Shown: piece after piece, positions 9,256 to 19,409 of the stretch | Layout of the letters: each line of letters begins with the position of its first letter | How positions within the stretch are numbered: position 1 is the first letter of the stretch | The notes under the pieces: generated by a model | The model's database searches: none | Seen by the model: only the letters and a program-made list of their open reading frames with translations | What the model was told of the DNA's origin: nothing | Translations under genes and position numbers: made by a program | DNA from: Phytophthora sp. 'mugwort' | Taxonomy: Eukaryota > Oomycota > Peronosporomycetes > Peronosporales > Peronosporaceae | Assembly (NCBI GenBank): GCA_033558025.1 | Contig: JAUCEF010000008.1 | Location: 434,001 to 498,000, forward strand | Direction: 5' to 3' | DNA: 64,000 nucleotides

Positions 9256-12200
9256 TTAAATATCAAGAGCTACGGTAGTAATACCATCCTCAAGCACACG
9301 CCGCTTGTCGTAGAAATATGATAGCGCTGTCTTTGTCTGACTGTAGGTGATGATAGATTTAGTCTCTTTCGACAATCTAAACCCCTTGTTAGTGCCTTGA
9401 AGTGTGATACGATCTCGCACAACAGACTCGAACCCATTAGGGCTAAGAACATCACTATTGCGTCCACGACCCTGTTGCACACCCTTGGCTGAAACCTTGA
9501 CCTTGTACGATTCGTCTGGTAGATAGCAGATGTAGTTCTTGGAGGATAATGAGACCATAGCATCACCTGACCATTCATCCTTAAATAGACCAGGGGTACG
9601 ACGATCAAACTTAGCCACATCCGTGTTATAATCACGTGGGAACCAATCATACTTGTGCTGTTTGAAGTGCTCACGTAGATCAGGTTTGATACAGTCTTGG
9701 AACGGATTATCACAACTGAACGCGATGTAGGCCGAGTCCGTATCCATCTCCTGATACGGAAAGTCTGAACGATCGAAGTAAAAGTCGATGCAATCATAGT
9801 AGAACTGGAGCATGCGTAGCTTAAAAGCGAGCTGGTAGATAGCAATCGACAAATGGATCGGGTTCTTGTTCTTAAGCCTGCGCTTCATCATAGTAAGCTC
9901 GCAAGCATCGTTGAGCTCCTCTAATCCATGAAAGGTGAAGTGCTCAATCTTTGAAGCAATTGCCTTCTTATCTGACTCATACTTAATTTCCTTGTGCTTG
10001 CTCATGTCCATTCCAGATCGACCGAAAGCACTATTGCCTACTAGCTTCATCATCTCAGCAATCATAGCCTTGGACTTGTCAACATCACCCTCTCGCCGAG
10101 CGCTAGACACCGCTTCCATGAATGGATCAAATGCCTTGTGTGAGCTAGCTTTGATGAAGCTGTATGTCTGGGTGATTTCCATACCATGAGATAGGTACCA
10201 CTTGAGCAAAGGCGTGTAGATTAGGATCTTCTCACCAAAGTAGCTACCAATCAATTTGCGAGCTGGCTTCGATCTGCTTTTCTCTCGTGTTTGGTTGTAG
10301 TCATAAATATGCTTACCAATGATACTCTCATCCGTACAGTCAACCAGTGTATTTTTGAAGATGGGGGTCATCTCACCGAAATACTGCTTCAAGTGTTCTG
10401 GTGTCTGAATATCACACTCGAGAAAGCCGAAGATCTTATCGTTCTTGATGTCCTCAACAATGTCTGGATAAGCTTCGATAGTTGTAAGTCTTCCGCATGG
10501 CATGTCATTACCGAGAGCCCAGAGATATAGAGCATTAGCATCGTACCCCATTACCTTCTTACACATCTTCCCACCACGAATCTTCGTCTCATTGCGCTTA
10601 GCATAGCGGTTGAAGATAATGGATGGACCACCAGCAATGTTAGCTTTCATCTTACCGTAGATGTCCTTCTCCTTCTTGTCAATGGAATAGACCAGTCGCT
10701 CTGAGTTGAACTCGAGCAGCTTCTTGTAGCGGAAACCCTTGAGAGACATATCCTTACGAGCGGTGTTGCATGAAATACAACTAATCAATATGTTGCCGTC
10801 GATGTGCCCAAGCTTGTTATTGATTTGATCAGCTGAGACAATTTCAGTGCTCAAAGGACCGTAGCAAAGACCACAAAGATACTGCTGTTGATTTAACAGT
10901 ATATCTAGGTGTCCTAACGTCATACCAAACTCGCGCTTAGCCTCAACATCCTGACTCTTGTAGCCACTCATACGCTTGCTAGGGAATCGAAACGCTTGAG
11001 GAGACGTCTTGCTAGGATATTGGAGCTTGTCGAAGCATGTTTGATACATGACCTTCTCCGAGAGACCTGGTAGGGATACACCATCTGCAAACATGTCAAG
11101 TTCAAAACGCTTGAACAACTCACGCTGAGCCTTGATGGCCTTAATGAAAGGTACCACATCCAAGTTGTTGTACCAGATCAGCAGGTCCTTGATCGACTTC
11201 ATCCCATAGTGCTCCCAGACGAATTGCACGCGCTTATAGTCATCATCGCTGATGCTAGTTCCACGGAGATCGCTATCGAAAGCCGACTTAGGAGGAATCG
11301 TAGTCTGACTAAGAACGTTGAACGAGGTAATGAACTCGTACGGGAAAATGCCCTTACCTAAGCCGCAGACACATCGAATCTTGTTGTCGCATTTGCAGTC
11401 GCCTAAATATGTGCTGAGGTACTTTGCATAGCTCGTACCAGCTGGTACATAGTTGCTAATATCGAGCATTTTCATGTTCGAGGTCGCAATGCACATGTAG
11501 CTAGGATTTTTGATTACCGATTTGATGTTGTCTGTACCAATAACGGCGAAGAGATCGTTCCTAATCAGATTTACATCGTAGCGACCGCTGTTGAACCCAA
11601 GCACTGGTACTTGATCAAGGTGCTGCATAATCCTACCATAGTCAGACCTCTGCCTACCAAACCCGAGGGTGCTATGGAAGTCGAAGAAGCTGGCATATTT
11701 CCCTTCCTTAATCCAACCATCCACATCGATCATCTTATAGGTCTTATCGAGTTTAGCACCTGGAATCTCCATACCAGTCAAGCCGTGAGCATCGATAATT
11801 TTCCGCAGGAGGATCTCGTACTTGTGCACGTTGTACTGCTGGATCTTGATCGATACCTGGTGAATATATTCGAACATGTCCGTTAGTAGCATCTTCGGTT
11901 CATCGCTGACGAAGCAACGCACCTCCTCGGTTAAGCTATCCGATACAGATACTGATACGGGAATATGCTCATTGGTGAAGACAGTATTCTCACCATGCTG
12001 TGTCATAACTAGCTTAAGAATGGCCTCAAAGTCATACAGGAGATAATGATCTAGGTACTGATCAATGCCCTTGATGGAGTACTTGTTTAGCATTGATCGA
12101 ATAGTGTTCGGGGCTGGTCTATAGATAGTTGGTTCAGCTGGAAAGCTCTCGCTGTTTACAAGCTCACACTGATTTTTGGCATGGTCGCGTAGCTTAGTAG

Positions 12201-13243
12201 AGCTAACGAAAATTATTTCACACTTCGAGCATTGGTACTTGGACTGAAGCATATCAACGTTCTTGATGTACAAAGCATGGTTCTCATGTGATAGAATATC
12301 CATAGCCACTCCTTCTCTCTCCGAACGACGGATACAGTCAACATTACCGGTCTTTACATCCATTGAGTAGACGTTAATACCGAAATGAAAGCATTCCTCA
12401 AGCTCGTCGAGCTATAGGAGGTCAATCGGCTTAAAGCTACGGAACAGACTAAGCGTATACCTGATACCCTTGTAGGAGCAGTAGCGCTTGAATACTTCCT
12501 TCACTTGGGCCTGGATCCGACGAGGATCTTTCTTAGCATGCTGATGTAAGTACCATGCGATACAGTGGAACACACACTTGTTGTTGATCTTGGGGAAGTT
12601 GAATAGTGCTTGTTATCGCGGATAATCTGTGGGATAACAGCTTCGCTATCGCCGAGTGCATGCTCGCGAAAGTAGATGTAAATTTTGAACCCAGTAATTG
12701 ACTTCAGCTTATACCCCGATTTGGGGTAGTTCAGCGTGTTAGCCAACTCCATCGACCTGATCTCTTAGATAATTTTCTTACGAATGTCAGATCGACTGTT
12801 GATAGCAACAGGGGTCTTAAATACGTAAGTGTTAGCCAGATTCGGGTGCCAGTACTGGGTAAAACTACCATTCGTTAGGCTTACGAGATCGTAGCCAAGA
12901 GCAATGTTTACCTTGAAAGCGTTAGTTTGGCTAGCAAGCACGTTCTCGAGCTTGTCGTAGAACTCAGTGGGCTGGATACCTTCTACAGGTGCGACTCCAT
13001 GTGTTTTCCGTTGTAGAAACGATACTTGGGGTCAGTCTTGTAATTCGGGGACATGTGCTTCTTCAGAGTCTCGACAGAGATCTTGTATTGCTTTGCTAGC
13101 AGCTTCTGATTGGTCGGACGGGAAACGTTGCTAACATAAACCATCTTACCAGTTCTACCACGCACCTTAACGCGATAGGTGCTGCCCCAGCGAACAGCAT
13201 CAATATTCAATCTCTTTAGACCTTCGAGCTCGTATGCAAACAT
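9256..13243 (-). pseudogene. Family B DNA polymerase (Polinton PolB), N-terminal part broken
   Basis: The last 1035 codons (12,363-9256) are open. They hold a C2H2-like finger (YQCSKCEIIF...), an exonuclease motif (LLYDFEAIL), polymerase motif A (GYDANALYLWALG), motif B (KLVGNSAFG) and motif C (EMDTDSAYI). Between exonuclease and polymerase parts sits an HNH/EndoVII-like zinc insert (CGLC...GHIDGN...CISCN). Upstream, coherent protein continues through in-frame TAG (12,415-12,417) and TAA (12,765-12,767) and two one-base shifts (near 12,605 and 12,990). It reaches an ATG at 13,243 with a TATA-like motif. The full gene would be about 1330 codons, normal for Polinton PolB. The upstream part has an NNKCVFHCIAWY block of unknown role. 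The polymerase should copy the element by protein priming. Confidence 0.88.
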
Positions 13244-13248
13244 GTTGC

Positions 13249-13257
13249 CTATATATT
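13249..13257 (-). promoter_or_regulatory. TATATAG motif before the PolB start
   Basis: AATATATAGG on the minus strand, about five bases before the ATG at 13,243. It supports that ATG as the PolB start. Confidence 0.45.
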
Positions 13258-13357
13258 CTTGGCGATATTATTCCCGTGGAAATGACTTTATAATTATTGG
13301 ATCTTGTATCAGGATCGACTTTATATCTTAGCCTCATACAAAAAATTTCGAAATTAA

Positions 13358-13986
13358 TTAATTCAAATACTTGACGTAGGGTCTGTCGCGCGTTTGCAAC
13401 CAGCGATAATATTTTGGATCGTGAGCCTTGACCCAATTGAATGTCTTATCACTGTACTTGTCTTTGCCTCCAATAACAGTTCTTGGGAGTAAATTACGAG
13501 CTAAATCCAGTCTAGAGGCTTCAGATACGATATCACACTTAAATAGGAATTGAATGTAGGAGTCATCCACTCCTAATAGCGACCCTGGCTTTCGATTTCT
13601 GTACTTACCAAATGCTAACTTCGTCTCACTAAAAGAAGTCAGACCACGGTCTCGACACTCCTTACAGTATTTGTAGCTACCTCGGTACCGACATTGGCAG
13701 CTGAGGCACACCTTATAGTGCCCACCAAAGAGCTTAACACACTCTGAACCAACGAAGTGATGGTTCTCATCGATGTCGATAATAAGGAAGTGTCGCTTGA
13801 TCGGGGTGTTGCAATAACACCGTGGGTTGACATTAGGTCGATAGCCAGGGCACGGATAAACTTGCGTTTTACCTATAGGTATCCATTCACCCTCTACTGC
13901 ATGCCAGAACCACCCAGACGAATGGTACTGGCTAAGGTCGCCGCGGGGGCATCCTTCAAAATCGTAAGCGTGGTACCGTCAGTCAT
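13358..13986 (-). pseudogene. Cys-rich protein with FGKYR (DUF3820-like) motif, one frameshift
   Basis: About 205 codons. The ATG at 13,986 follows a gtatatagaca motif. The N-terminal dozen codons and the rest are in different frames, with a shift near 13,950. The body is Trp/Cys-rich (WFWHAVEGEW, RCYCN, CLSCQCRYRG, YCKECRDRG), which suggests one or two zinc sites. It is followed by AFGKYRNRKPGSLLGVDDSY-type sequence. FGKY-G-x-DPSYI is the hallmark of DUF3820 and of the tail domain of some exonucleases. A nucleic-acid-binding accessory factor is plausible; the assignment is by motif only. Confidence 0.5.
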
Positions 13987-13989
13987 TGT

Positions 13990-13997
13990 CTATATAC
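13990..13997 (-). promoter_or_regulatory. GTATATAG motif before the 13,986 start
   Basis: Three bases before the minus-strand ATG; it shares the TATAGACA form with the motif at 7661. Confidence 0.45.
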
Positions 13998-14032
13998 GGA
14001 TTGACTTTTTATGTGAGAAAAAAATTAATTAA

Positions 14033-14227
14033 TTAACTAAGTTCGGTTTCACCGGTACTAAGTTCGCTTTTCGGCTTTCGCTTGCGTGTTCGAATTTGAT
14101 CCCTATTCTTATCGTCATATCCCTTTTGGTAGGATAGACGAGCTTCACGTGTGCGCTGGTAGTAGCGCTTCTGCGCTTCATTGATGCGCTCTTTGTTAGC
14201 GAGATATTGATCGGGTGAGTATGCCAT
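14033..14227 (-). CDS. Small basic protein, 64 aa, near the Polinton right end
   Basis: MAYSPDQYLANKERINEAQK... is a highly charged helical protein rich in Arg, Lys and Tyr, with repeated R-x-R and YQK segments. It resembles a DNA-binding or recombination-directionality-type small protein by composition only; no family is recognised. A TATATAAAG-type box (14,229-14,238) sits directly before the ATG. It is the last gene of the element. Confidence 0.5.
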   Translation of the reverse strand: MAYSPDQYLANKERINEAQKRYYQRTREARLSYQKGYDDKNRDQIRTRKRKPKSELSTGETELS

Positions 14228-14228
14228 C

Positions 14229-14238
14229 TTTATATACT
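14229..14238 (-). promoter_or_regulatory. AGTATATAAAG box before the 64-aa gene
   Basis: A canonical-looking TATA box one base upstream of the minus-strand ATG at 14,227. Confidence 0.45.
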
Positions 14239-14482
14239 ATTAACTTTATATTTGTCAGGATAAAAAATAAAATTGGAGGTCCTACAACTAGCGAATTCAA
14301 TGCATACTAATTTTTGTAGTACTAGATTGTGGTTATTTTTCTGATCTCTTAATAATAGTATCCTGCCACCCTCGCATCTTGTTGGTTGCTGCTTCCTGGC
14401 TCCAGCATACTGAGCTAAGCGTACGCATCAGACGCTCCTTCAAAAGGGAGCGCAGACAAGACTTGACAATGCCGACCCAACG
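14239..14482. other. Polinton right boundary zone
   Basis: No gene is seen. The sequence is AT-rich to about 14,350 (taaaaaataaaattgg, tttttgtagtacta), then of host-like composition. The Polinton end should lie here, but no terminal repeat can be paired within the window. Confidence 0.3.
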
Positions 14483-15581
14483 TCATAGGAGAGCCTCGTT
14501 GGAGGCCACGGCTGGCTCATCATCATCTGACAGCATGGAGTAGATCTTCTCTGCAATCATCTTCACTGATTCTCGCGTAGGAATGTCGTTCACGATAGTA
14601 ATCGTTGCATCAAATCGCTCGATTCTGTCATCCAGACTTCTGGAGAAGTACCATTCTTTGAAATTGTGACGATGCTGTATAGCTTCGTCAATCCTTCGAC
14701 ATCTGCGAGGATTTCGCACCCTACGTAAGCCTGCGCGAGGCCCTGCTGAAAATCATCTCGTTTCGCCTCGACGATGCACACACGTTTACTGCCACGTTCA
14801 ATCACAAATTCAAAAGACCCGTCTCCATGTACTCGTTTCCCGGTAACTGTCTCTTCGGCGAGAATCCGGACTTCTCCATCAAAAAGCCCACAAACGCAGG
14901 CAAGTATTGGGACGATGAAGTGAGGTCTTTTCGCTTCTTTCCCCGTCACGATTTCTCCGAACGCTTTGGTCAGGAGTAGGAGATACGCATGAGCACGTCA
15001 AGTTTGTCATTTTCGATGACTTTCGATGGCTGCTCGTAACGACGCGCCCTCATTATTTTGTCGACATCGGTAAACGACACGTAAGAGTACCCTGTGGACG
15101 ACTCACCAGCAGAGTTGACCTTCGACCTTTTGTTCCGATCAAGTACTTCGTTCAGTTCTTCCCACCTTTTCTTGCGGACGGGATGGGGTTCACGAAGAGC
15201 GGCGGCACCTACTGATAGGCGTTGTCCAGGAACCAGCACCAGCACGTGAATCACGTCCTCTCCGAGCGACACGTTCGGCCCAAAGAGGCTTGGTTTGGAC
15301 AGCTTCCACGACGCGCGCATCTTCACATAGGAAGAAACATCTCTGCTCTGAAGCACCGCGTCCAGAGTATCATCGTCCGGCAGCCACGCGTCGCCCTCCT
15401 TCGCCAGGAGGAGCTGCAGGTCCGATGCAACGACACTCCTGAATTTATCGTCGTGTATAAACTTATCTTTAATTTTATTCCAGATCCCCTCCTTCAACGC
15501 TGAAACCGACTCAGCATCGTCGATTTTCACCTCGAAAGCGCTTCCCGCCACACCAACAATCGCACAGAAGAGCTTCACCAT
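14483..15581 (-). pseudogene. Crinkler (CRN) effector gene, broken by two frameshifts
   Basis: CRN proteins are secreted oomycete effectors that enter plant nuclei. The start is the ATG at 15,581 (MVKLFCAIVG...); an upstream in-frame ATG gives a longer, less typical start. The N-terminal domain shows LLLAK (about residues 57-61, a variant of LFLAK), a following DAWL, and HVLVLVP (about 112-118) closing the header. The C-terminal part is of the PD-(D/E)xK nuclease-like type, with a GDGSFEFVI block, then CIVEAKRDDF and a Gln-containing helix. The frame changes near 14,990, just after the header/linker, and again near 14,665. A product would stop soon after the header, so no complete effector is encoded as assembled. 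It lies about 250 bases from the Polinton end. Confidence 0.88.
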
Positions 15582-16031
15582 CTTTCCTCGGATTCTAGAA
15601 TGAGTACTTAAGCGGAAACGAAGATGTGTCACATAGACTTCCAACCAATGGTGAGACGCCACGCGTCGCGCTGCTCTGAACTATTCCTTGCTGGTAAAAA
15701 TATGCCGGCGTAATTTTCTATTGCATTTATCAATGTATAGTTTGAATGTTGTTGGTTGAGGTTCTAAAACTACCCTAAGATCCAAAAGACGTTGCTTTCA
15801 CTCTCAGGTGGTCGAGAGGTTGTCCTCGTTGAAACCACTGTCGCTTCAGGAGCCAGACGAGAGCATTTAAAACTACTTTCTGAAGTGGTGGCGCTTTCTC
15901 TCGTCCTAAGGTGGTCGAGAGGTTGTGTCGCCAAAGTCGTAGCATTGCATTAGAAACGATTAGCCCTATTCTCCTTGTTAAATAAAGCTAAGAAAAGAAA
16001 CTGCCGGTGTAATGTGCTGGCTATTACTACT
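15582..16031. other. Intergenic, with short repeated motif
   Basis: No gene is seen. The motif GGTGGTCGAGAGGTTGT occurs twice, near 15,808 and 15,911, each after a ctctc-type stretch. These could be remnants of a duplicated repeat. Confidence 0.35.
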
Positions 16032-17619
16032 TGCGAGCAGATGGACATCCACTCGGAGTCGTCCACAATCCGTGAGGCCTTGACGTTCAGTGCCTTTCTC
16101 CGCCAGGGCGCCGACGTTCCCGACAGTCGCAAGTACGAATCGGTCAATGAATGTCTGGACCTGCTGGATTTGAACCCGATCGCAGACCAGATCATCCGAG
16201 GCAGCTCCGTGGAGCAGATGAAGCGATTGACGATCGGCGTGGAGCTCGCTGCGCAGCCGAGTGTCTTGTTCCTGGACGAGCCGACGAGTGGGTTGGACGC
16301 TCGGTCGGCGAAGTTGATCATGGACGGCGTGCGCAAAGTGGCGGATACGGGTCGCACTATTGCGTGTACGATTCACCAGCCGTCATGGGAGGTCTTCAGC
16401 GTATTCGACAGTCTGTTGCTGTTGAAACGTGGAGGTGAGACTGTGTTTGCTGGCGACTTGGGCGAGAACGCAAGTGAAATGATCAAGTACTTTGAGTCAA
16501 TTCGTGGCGTGGCAAAGCTTGAGGAAAACTACAATCCTGCCACGTGGATGTTGGAGGTCATTGGTGCTGGCGTTGGCAACAACAACGGAGACAAGACCGA
16601 TTTCGTAGGAATCTTCAAGGCGAGTGCTCATTACGAGCGCTTGCAGTTGAATCTAGACCAAGAGGGAGTGGCGCGACCCTCACCGTCCCTACCAGCGGTG
16701 GAATTTCGCGATAAACGCGCAGCTTCGGAGCTTCTCCAGGCCAAATTCCTGTTGAAACGCTTTCCCAATCTATACTGGCGGACAACGTCGTTCAACTTGA
16801 CACGCTTAGCTATTTCATTGGGTTTAGGTTTTCTTTTTGGTATTTCCTACGCCGGTGCAGAGTACAAATCGTACTCTGGCGTCAACTCTGGTTTAGGAAT
16901 GGTGTACTTGGCCGTGGGGTTCACCGGTCTCGTCTCGTTCAACGGTGTGATCCCCGTTGTAGCTGAAGAGCGTGCCGTGTTCTACCGCGAACGTGCCTCA
17001 CAGACGTATAGTGCGTTATGGTATTTAGTGGGTCTGAGCGTGATGGAGATCCCGTACGTCTTCGCAGCAGTGTTGATATTCCTGATCCCGTTTTTCCCTC
17101 TGGTAGGGTTTGTTGGTGCAGACGCGTGCTTCACCTGCTGGCTGGTACTGTCACTGCACGTACTACACCAAGCGTACATGGCCGAACTACATATGTATGT
17201 ATATATACATATATATATCCTCGTCTTTATTGCTGCCCAACCTGGAAGTCGCAGAGATTGTGGGTGTGTTGGTGACCCTGATCTGCTATTTGTTTTCGGC
17301 CTTTAGTCCGCCAGCCTCGACATTGCCGTCTGCGACGATGTGGCTGTACAATATCACACCAATGACTTACAGTCTCGCAGCATTTTCAGCAGTCGCGTTT
17401 GGGGCCTGCAGTAGTACAGGCGACCTCGGGTGCACGGAGATAACGAATGTACCTCCATCTCTGCCGGATGGGATCACAGTGCAGGAATATCTCGAGGAAA
17501 ATTTCTTAATGAAACACAACGAGATTTGGAGGAATTGTGGAGTTCTGGTTGAGTTCGTGCTGATGTTCAGTGTGTTCACATTGCTGGCCATGCGCTTTGT
17601 CAACTATCAGAAGAGATAG
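16032..17619 (+). pseudogene. PDR/ABCG transporter, 5'-truncated inverted copy
   Basis: This encodes only the second half of a PDR transporter. It starts abruptly within nucleotide-binding domain 2 at CEQMDIHSESSTIREAL, and the first half plus Walker A of NBD2 are missing. The ABC signature region and Walker B (LFLDEPTSGLD) are present, followed by the second membrane domain. Over 16,032 to about 16,800 it is nearly identical to bases 21,319 to about 20,550 of the intact gene on the other strand, then diverges clearly. An AT-repeat insert at about 17,190-17,218 shifts the frame within the membrane domain; the frame resumes (LPNLEVAEIVGVL) and ends with NYQKR at 17,619. There is no promoter or start for a normal product. 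Confidence 0.9.
17190..17218. repeat. AT microsatellite inserted in the PDR pseudogene
   Basis: A (ta/tgta)n tract of about 29 bases replaces a few bases of the intact paralogue and breaks the frame. Confidence 0.75.
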
Positions 17620-17746
17620 CCGGAATAGAATGTGATCGTCTCAATAATTTTGATCTTATCGTATCGATATGAGCCAAAAATGGGTACCGATATAACTTTT
17701 TACAATTTTTAGTGCTACACATACTCCGGTAATATTATTAATAAGG
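17620..17746. other. Spacer after the PDR pseudogene
   Basis: AT-rich spacer; nothing else is seen. Confidence 0.4.
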
Positions 17747-18404
17747 TGCGTACCGTATAAATCGGATTGAGTGAGACAGTAGTAAAAACTTCTGCTCCTA
17801 TTAATATTTGTAAATCCAAACCGAATATTTACGCATTAAAAAGTATTGTTGGTGTGCAGCTCGTCAACCGCCAACACTCTTCGCTTTGACATCCCTCCCT
17901 CGCGCGCCTTTCGGGCGATCGCTGACATTTGCCAGCCCATGGATGTCGCTGTGATGAAGCCGTTCAAGGGCCACATCTGGTACGTGATAATAGTTTTTCT
18001 GCATACTCATTCTCATCTGACCATTACTATGTATTGTACAGTGCTAGCTACGAGGAATACCACGAATCGAACCCGTTTCCAAGGACTCGTGATGCGCTGT
18101 TATTGCGGTTCGTAAGTAAGCGTGGGGAAATGTTTTTGAGAGAACAATTATGAAGGGTTTATTAGGGCTGGTATCACCGTATGGGCCGGTGAAAAAATGG
18201 TAGGTTTCGAGTTCAAGACGTCTCTGGTGTAGATGCTCCTGTCGTGCATGCTACGGATAAAAACACTTACTGCATGGCTGATCCGGAAGGGGTGTCATCT
18301 CTATGATGTGTGTACTTCGTCTTTTTTCTTACTAAGCCTCTGTGTTTTCTTACGAGCGTCGCACTCGATCCGTCTGTCACTCAATACAATTTATACGGTA
18401 CGCA
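17747..18404. mobile_element. Deleted pogo/Tigger-like transposon with terminal inverted repeats
   Basis: The ends 17,747-17,775 and 18,376-18,404 are inverted repeats sharing TGCGTACCGTATAAAT and then ATTGAGTGA. Between them is a scrap of a DDE transposase. The element is about 658 bases, far too short for an active copy, so it is an internally deleted, non-autonomous derivative. The target-site duplication is not clear. Confidence 0.7.
17846..18150 (+). pseudogene. DDE_1 (pogo-type) transposase fragment
   Basis: The segment ICQPMDVAVMKPFKGHIW matches the block after the last catalytic residues of pogo/Tigger DDE_1 transposases, which read QP-DV-V-KPFK. After a gap with stops, which could be an intron because it starts gtacgt and ends tacag, a second piece follows: SASYEEYHESNPFPRT. 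The catalytic Asp residues are absent. It lies inside the inverted repeats at 17,747 and 18,404. Confidence 0.6.
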
Positions 18405-18655
18405 TAATTGCTTACCATATCAATCGACAGTTGAGCTTTGTCCACGGTGTTCTGGGCTTCCCCCCATGTAGTGCGCCGTTTATCGAGCATCATGAACCAG
18501 TACGGCCTGGCCCTTGTCTGTCAGTGGGCCATCGCTCACGTACTGTTGTAGGACGGCTTGCCGCATACTGTTGACCAGCAGAGAGAGGACATCACTTGGT
18601 CCCACTGAGCCTGCTGCTTGCACTGAAGCCTGTAAGTACTGTTGGAGAACATGTA
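18405..18655 (-). pseudogene. GH17 beta-glucanase gene scrap (3' part)
   Basis: Bases about 18,488-18,625 match, with differences, parts of the GH17 gene at 61,640-62,530. Examples are the catcatgaacc...gactggcccttgtc region and ggacatca-ttggtcccactgagcctgc. The middle is missing, so this is a rearranged fragment without coding ability. Confidence 0.6.
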
Positions 18656-18659
18656 AATT

Positions 18660-18905
18660 TTGTGACCAATGTTAACTGAATTCACGCCCCTACTCGAGAA
18701 TCCTCGACTACCTCGTTCAGCAGCGCGTCCCGGTTTACGTTTACATCCGACGAACATGAACGCCACTGCAAGCAACGGCAAATGTTATTTCGAACCTTTA
18801 GAGTTTAAGTTGGTTTCACTATAGTCGCTGTTGATAAAGGTCACACGTGCAATAATCTCCACATAAAACCCATTGATACTAAGCTAGTTACAAGAAATAT
18901 TCAGT
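18660..18905 (-). repeat. Direct repeat, copy 1 (GH17 5' scrap plus flank)
   Basis: It contains a degraded signal-peptide region (minus strand) like that at 19,420-19,575. It also has a tail (ggtcacacgtgcaataatctccacataaaacccatt, near 18,838) repeated near 19,660-19,705. Together with copy 2 it shows an old tandem duplication. Confidence 0.6.
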
Positions 18906-19409
18906 AAGGGAAAGTCAGAACGCTGCACTGGTTTCAGCAGGGAAATAAAACGTGACAGTTTTTAGAAGCCTGTAGCTTCTGCTATTTGTTAGATATTTCC
19001 GTGCCACAGACCAGTAATAACGCGTGAAAAGGACTTCGTCAAAAATCAACCATGAAAATTGCCCTCCAATCAGATTTGGGCCCCTTTTAATCTTGATTTC
19101 AGTAGTAAGCGGGTTAACATGTGGCATAAGGGATAGGTAAGCTTCTTAAGCCAATATTTTTGTTTTTAATCAATTCATAAAGTAATTGCATTTATGAAGA
19201 TCACGGGGTTGGAGAAGCCGCATTTTACAACAACCGATGTCCCCGCGCAAGCGATGCCGAGCCCCTCGAGCGGGTCTGCTATGGCTACGCGACCTCGCAA
19301 CCGCTCGCCTTGGACCTTCTATGACCACACTAGACTGGCTGGATATTTGCGTAGAGTAATTTAATACCCTTTTAGGTCGTAACATTGAAATTTATTTTGA
19401 GCTTTAGAA
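18906..19409. other. Intergenic between the repeat copies
   Basis: No gene is recognised. Short open frames of 70-71 codons lie on the minus strand, without family features. Confidence 0.35.

Larger units (their letters stand above)
1..14280. mobile_element. Polinton/Maverick (right part; left end outside window)
   Basis: This is a self-synthesising, virus-like DNA transposon. The diagnostic set is here: a retroviral-type integrase with a chromodomain, a family B DNA polymerase, an FtsK/HerA-like packaging ATPase and capsid-type genes. Most genes lie on the minus strand; the core-protein gene at the left edge, the fibre and a small acyl-protein gene lie on the plus strand. No major capsid protein or adenain-like protease is seen; both would be expected left of base 1. 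The right limit is placed after the last small gene (14,227) and before the CRN relic. No terminal inverted repeat can be checked because the other end is missing, so the limit is uncertain by about 100-200 bases. Three nonsense codons and many one-base shifts suggest an inactive copy, unless they are assembly errors. Confidence 0.9.

Noticed and set aside
12983..13243. Separate 86-residue gene upstream of PolB
   Set aside because: The protein continues in a neighbouring frame right after its stop and leads into the PolB N-terminus. It is therefore better read as the broken start of PolB.
14290..14340. Exact Polinton terminus at one of the ACT trinucleotides
   Set aside because: Without the left end no inverted repeat or target duplication can be tested, so no exact base is given.
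14970..15662. CRN start at the upstream ATG 15,662
   Set aside because: It would place 27 unlike residues before MVKLFC, which has the normal form of a CRN beginning.
15975..16375. Plus and minus frames of about 130 codons over the PDR pseudogene and its twin at 20,975-21,448
   Set aside because: They are shadows of NBD2 in other frames; the same shadows appear at both PDR copies.
18040..18100. tRNA gene suggested by ggttcgattc on the minus strand
   Set aside because: It lies in the transposase fragment, and no A box or cloverleaf can be drawn.
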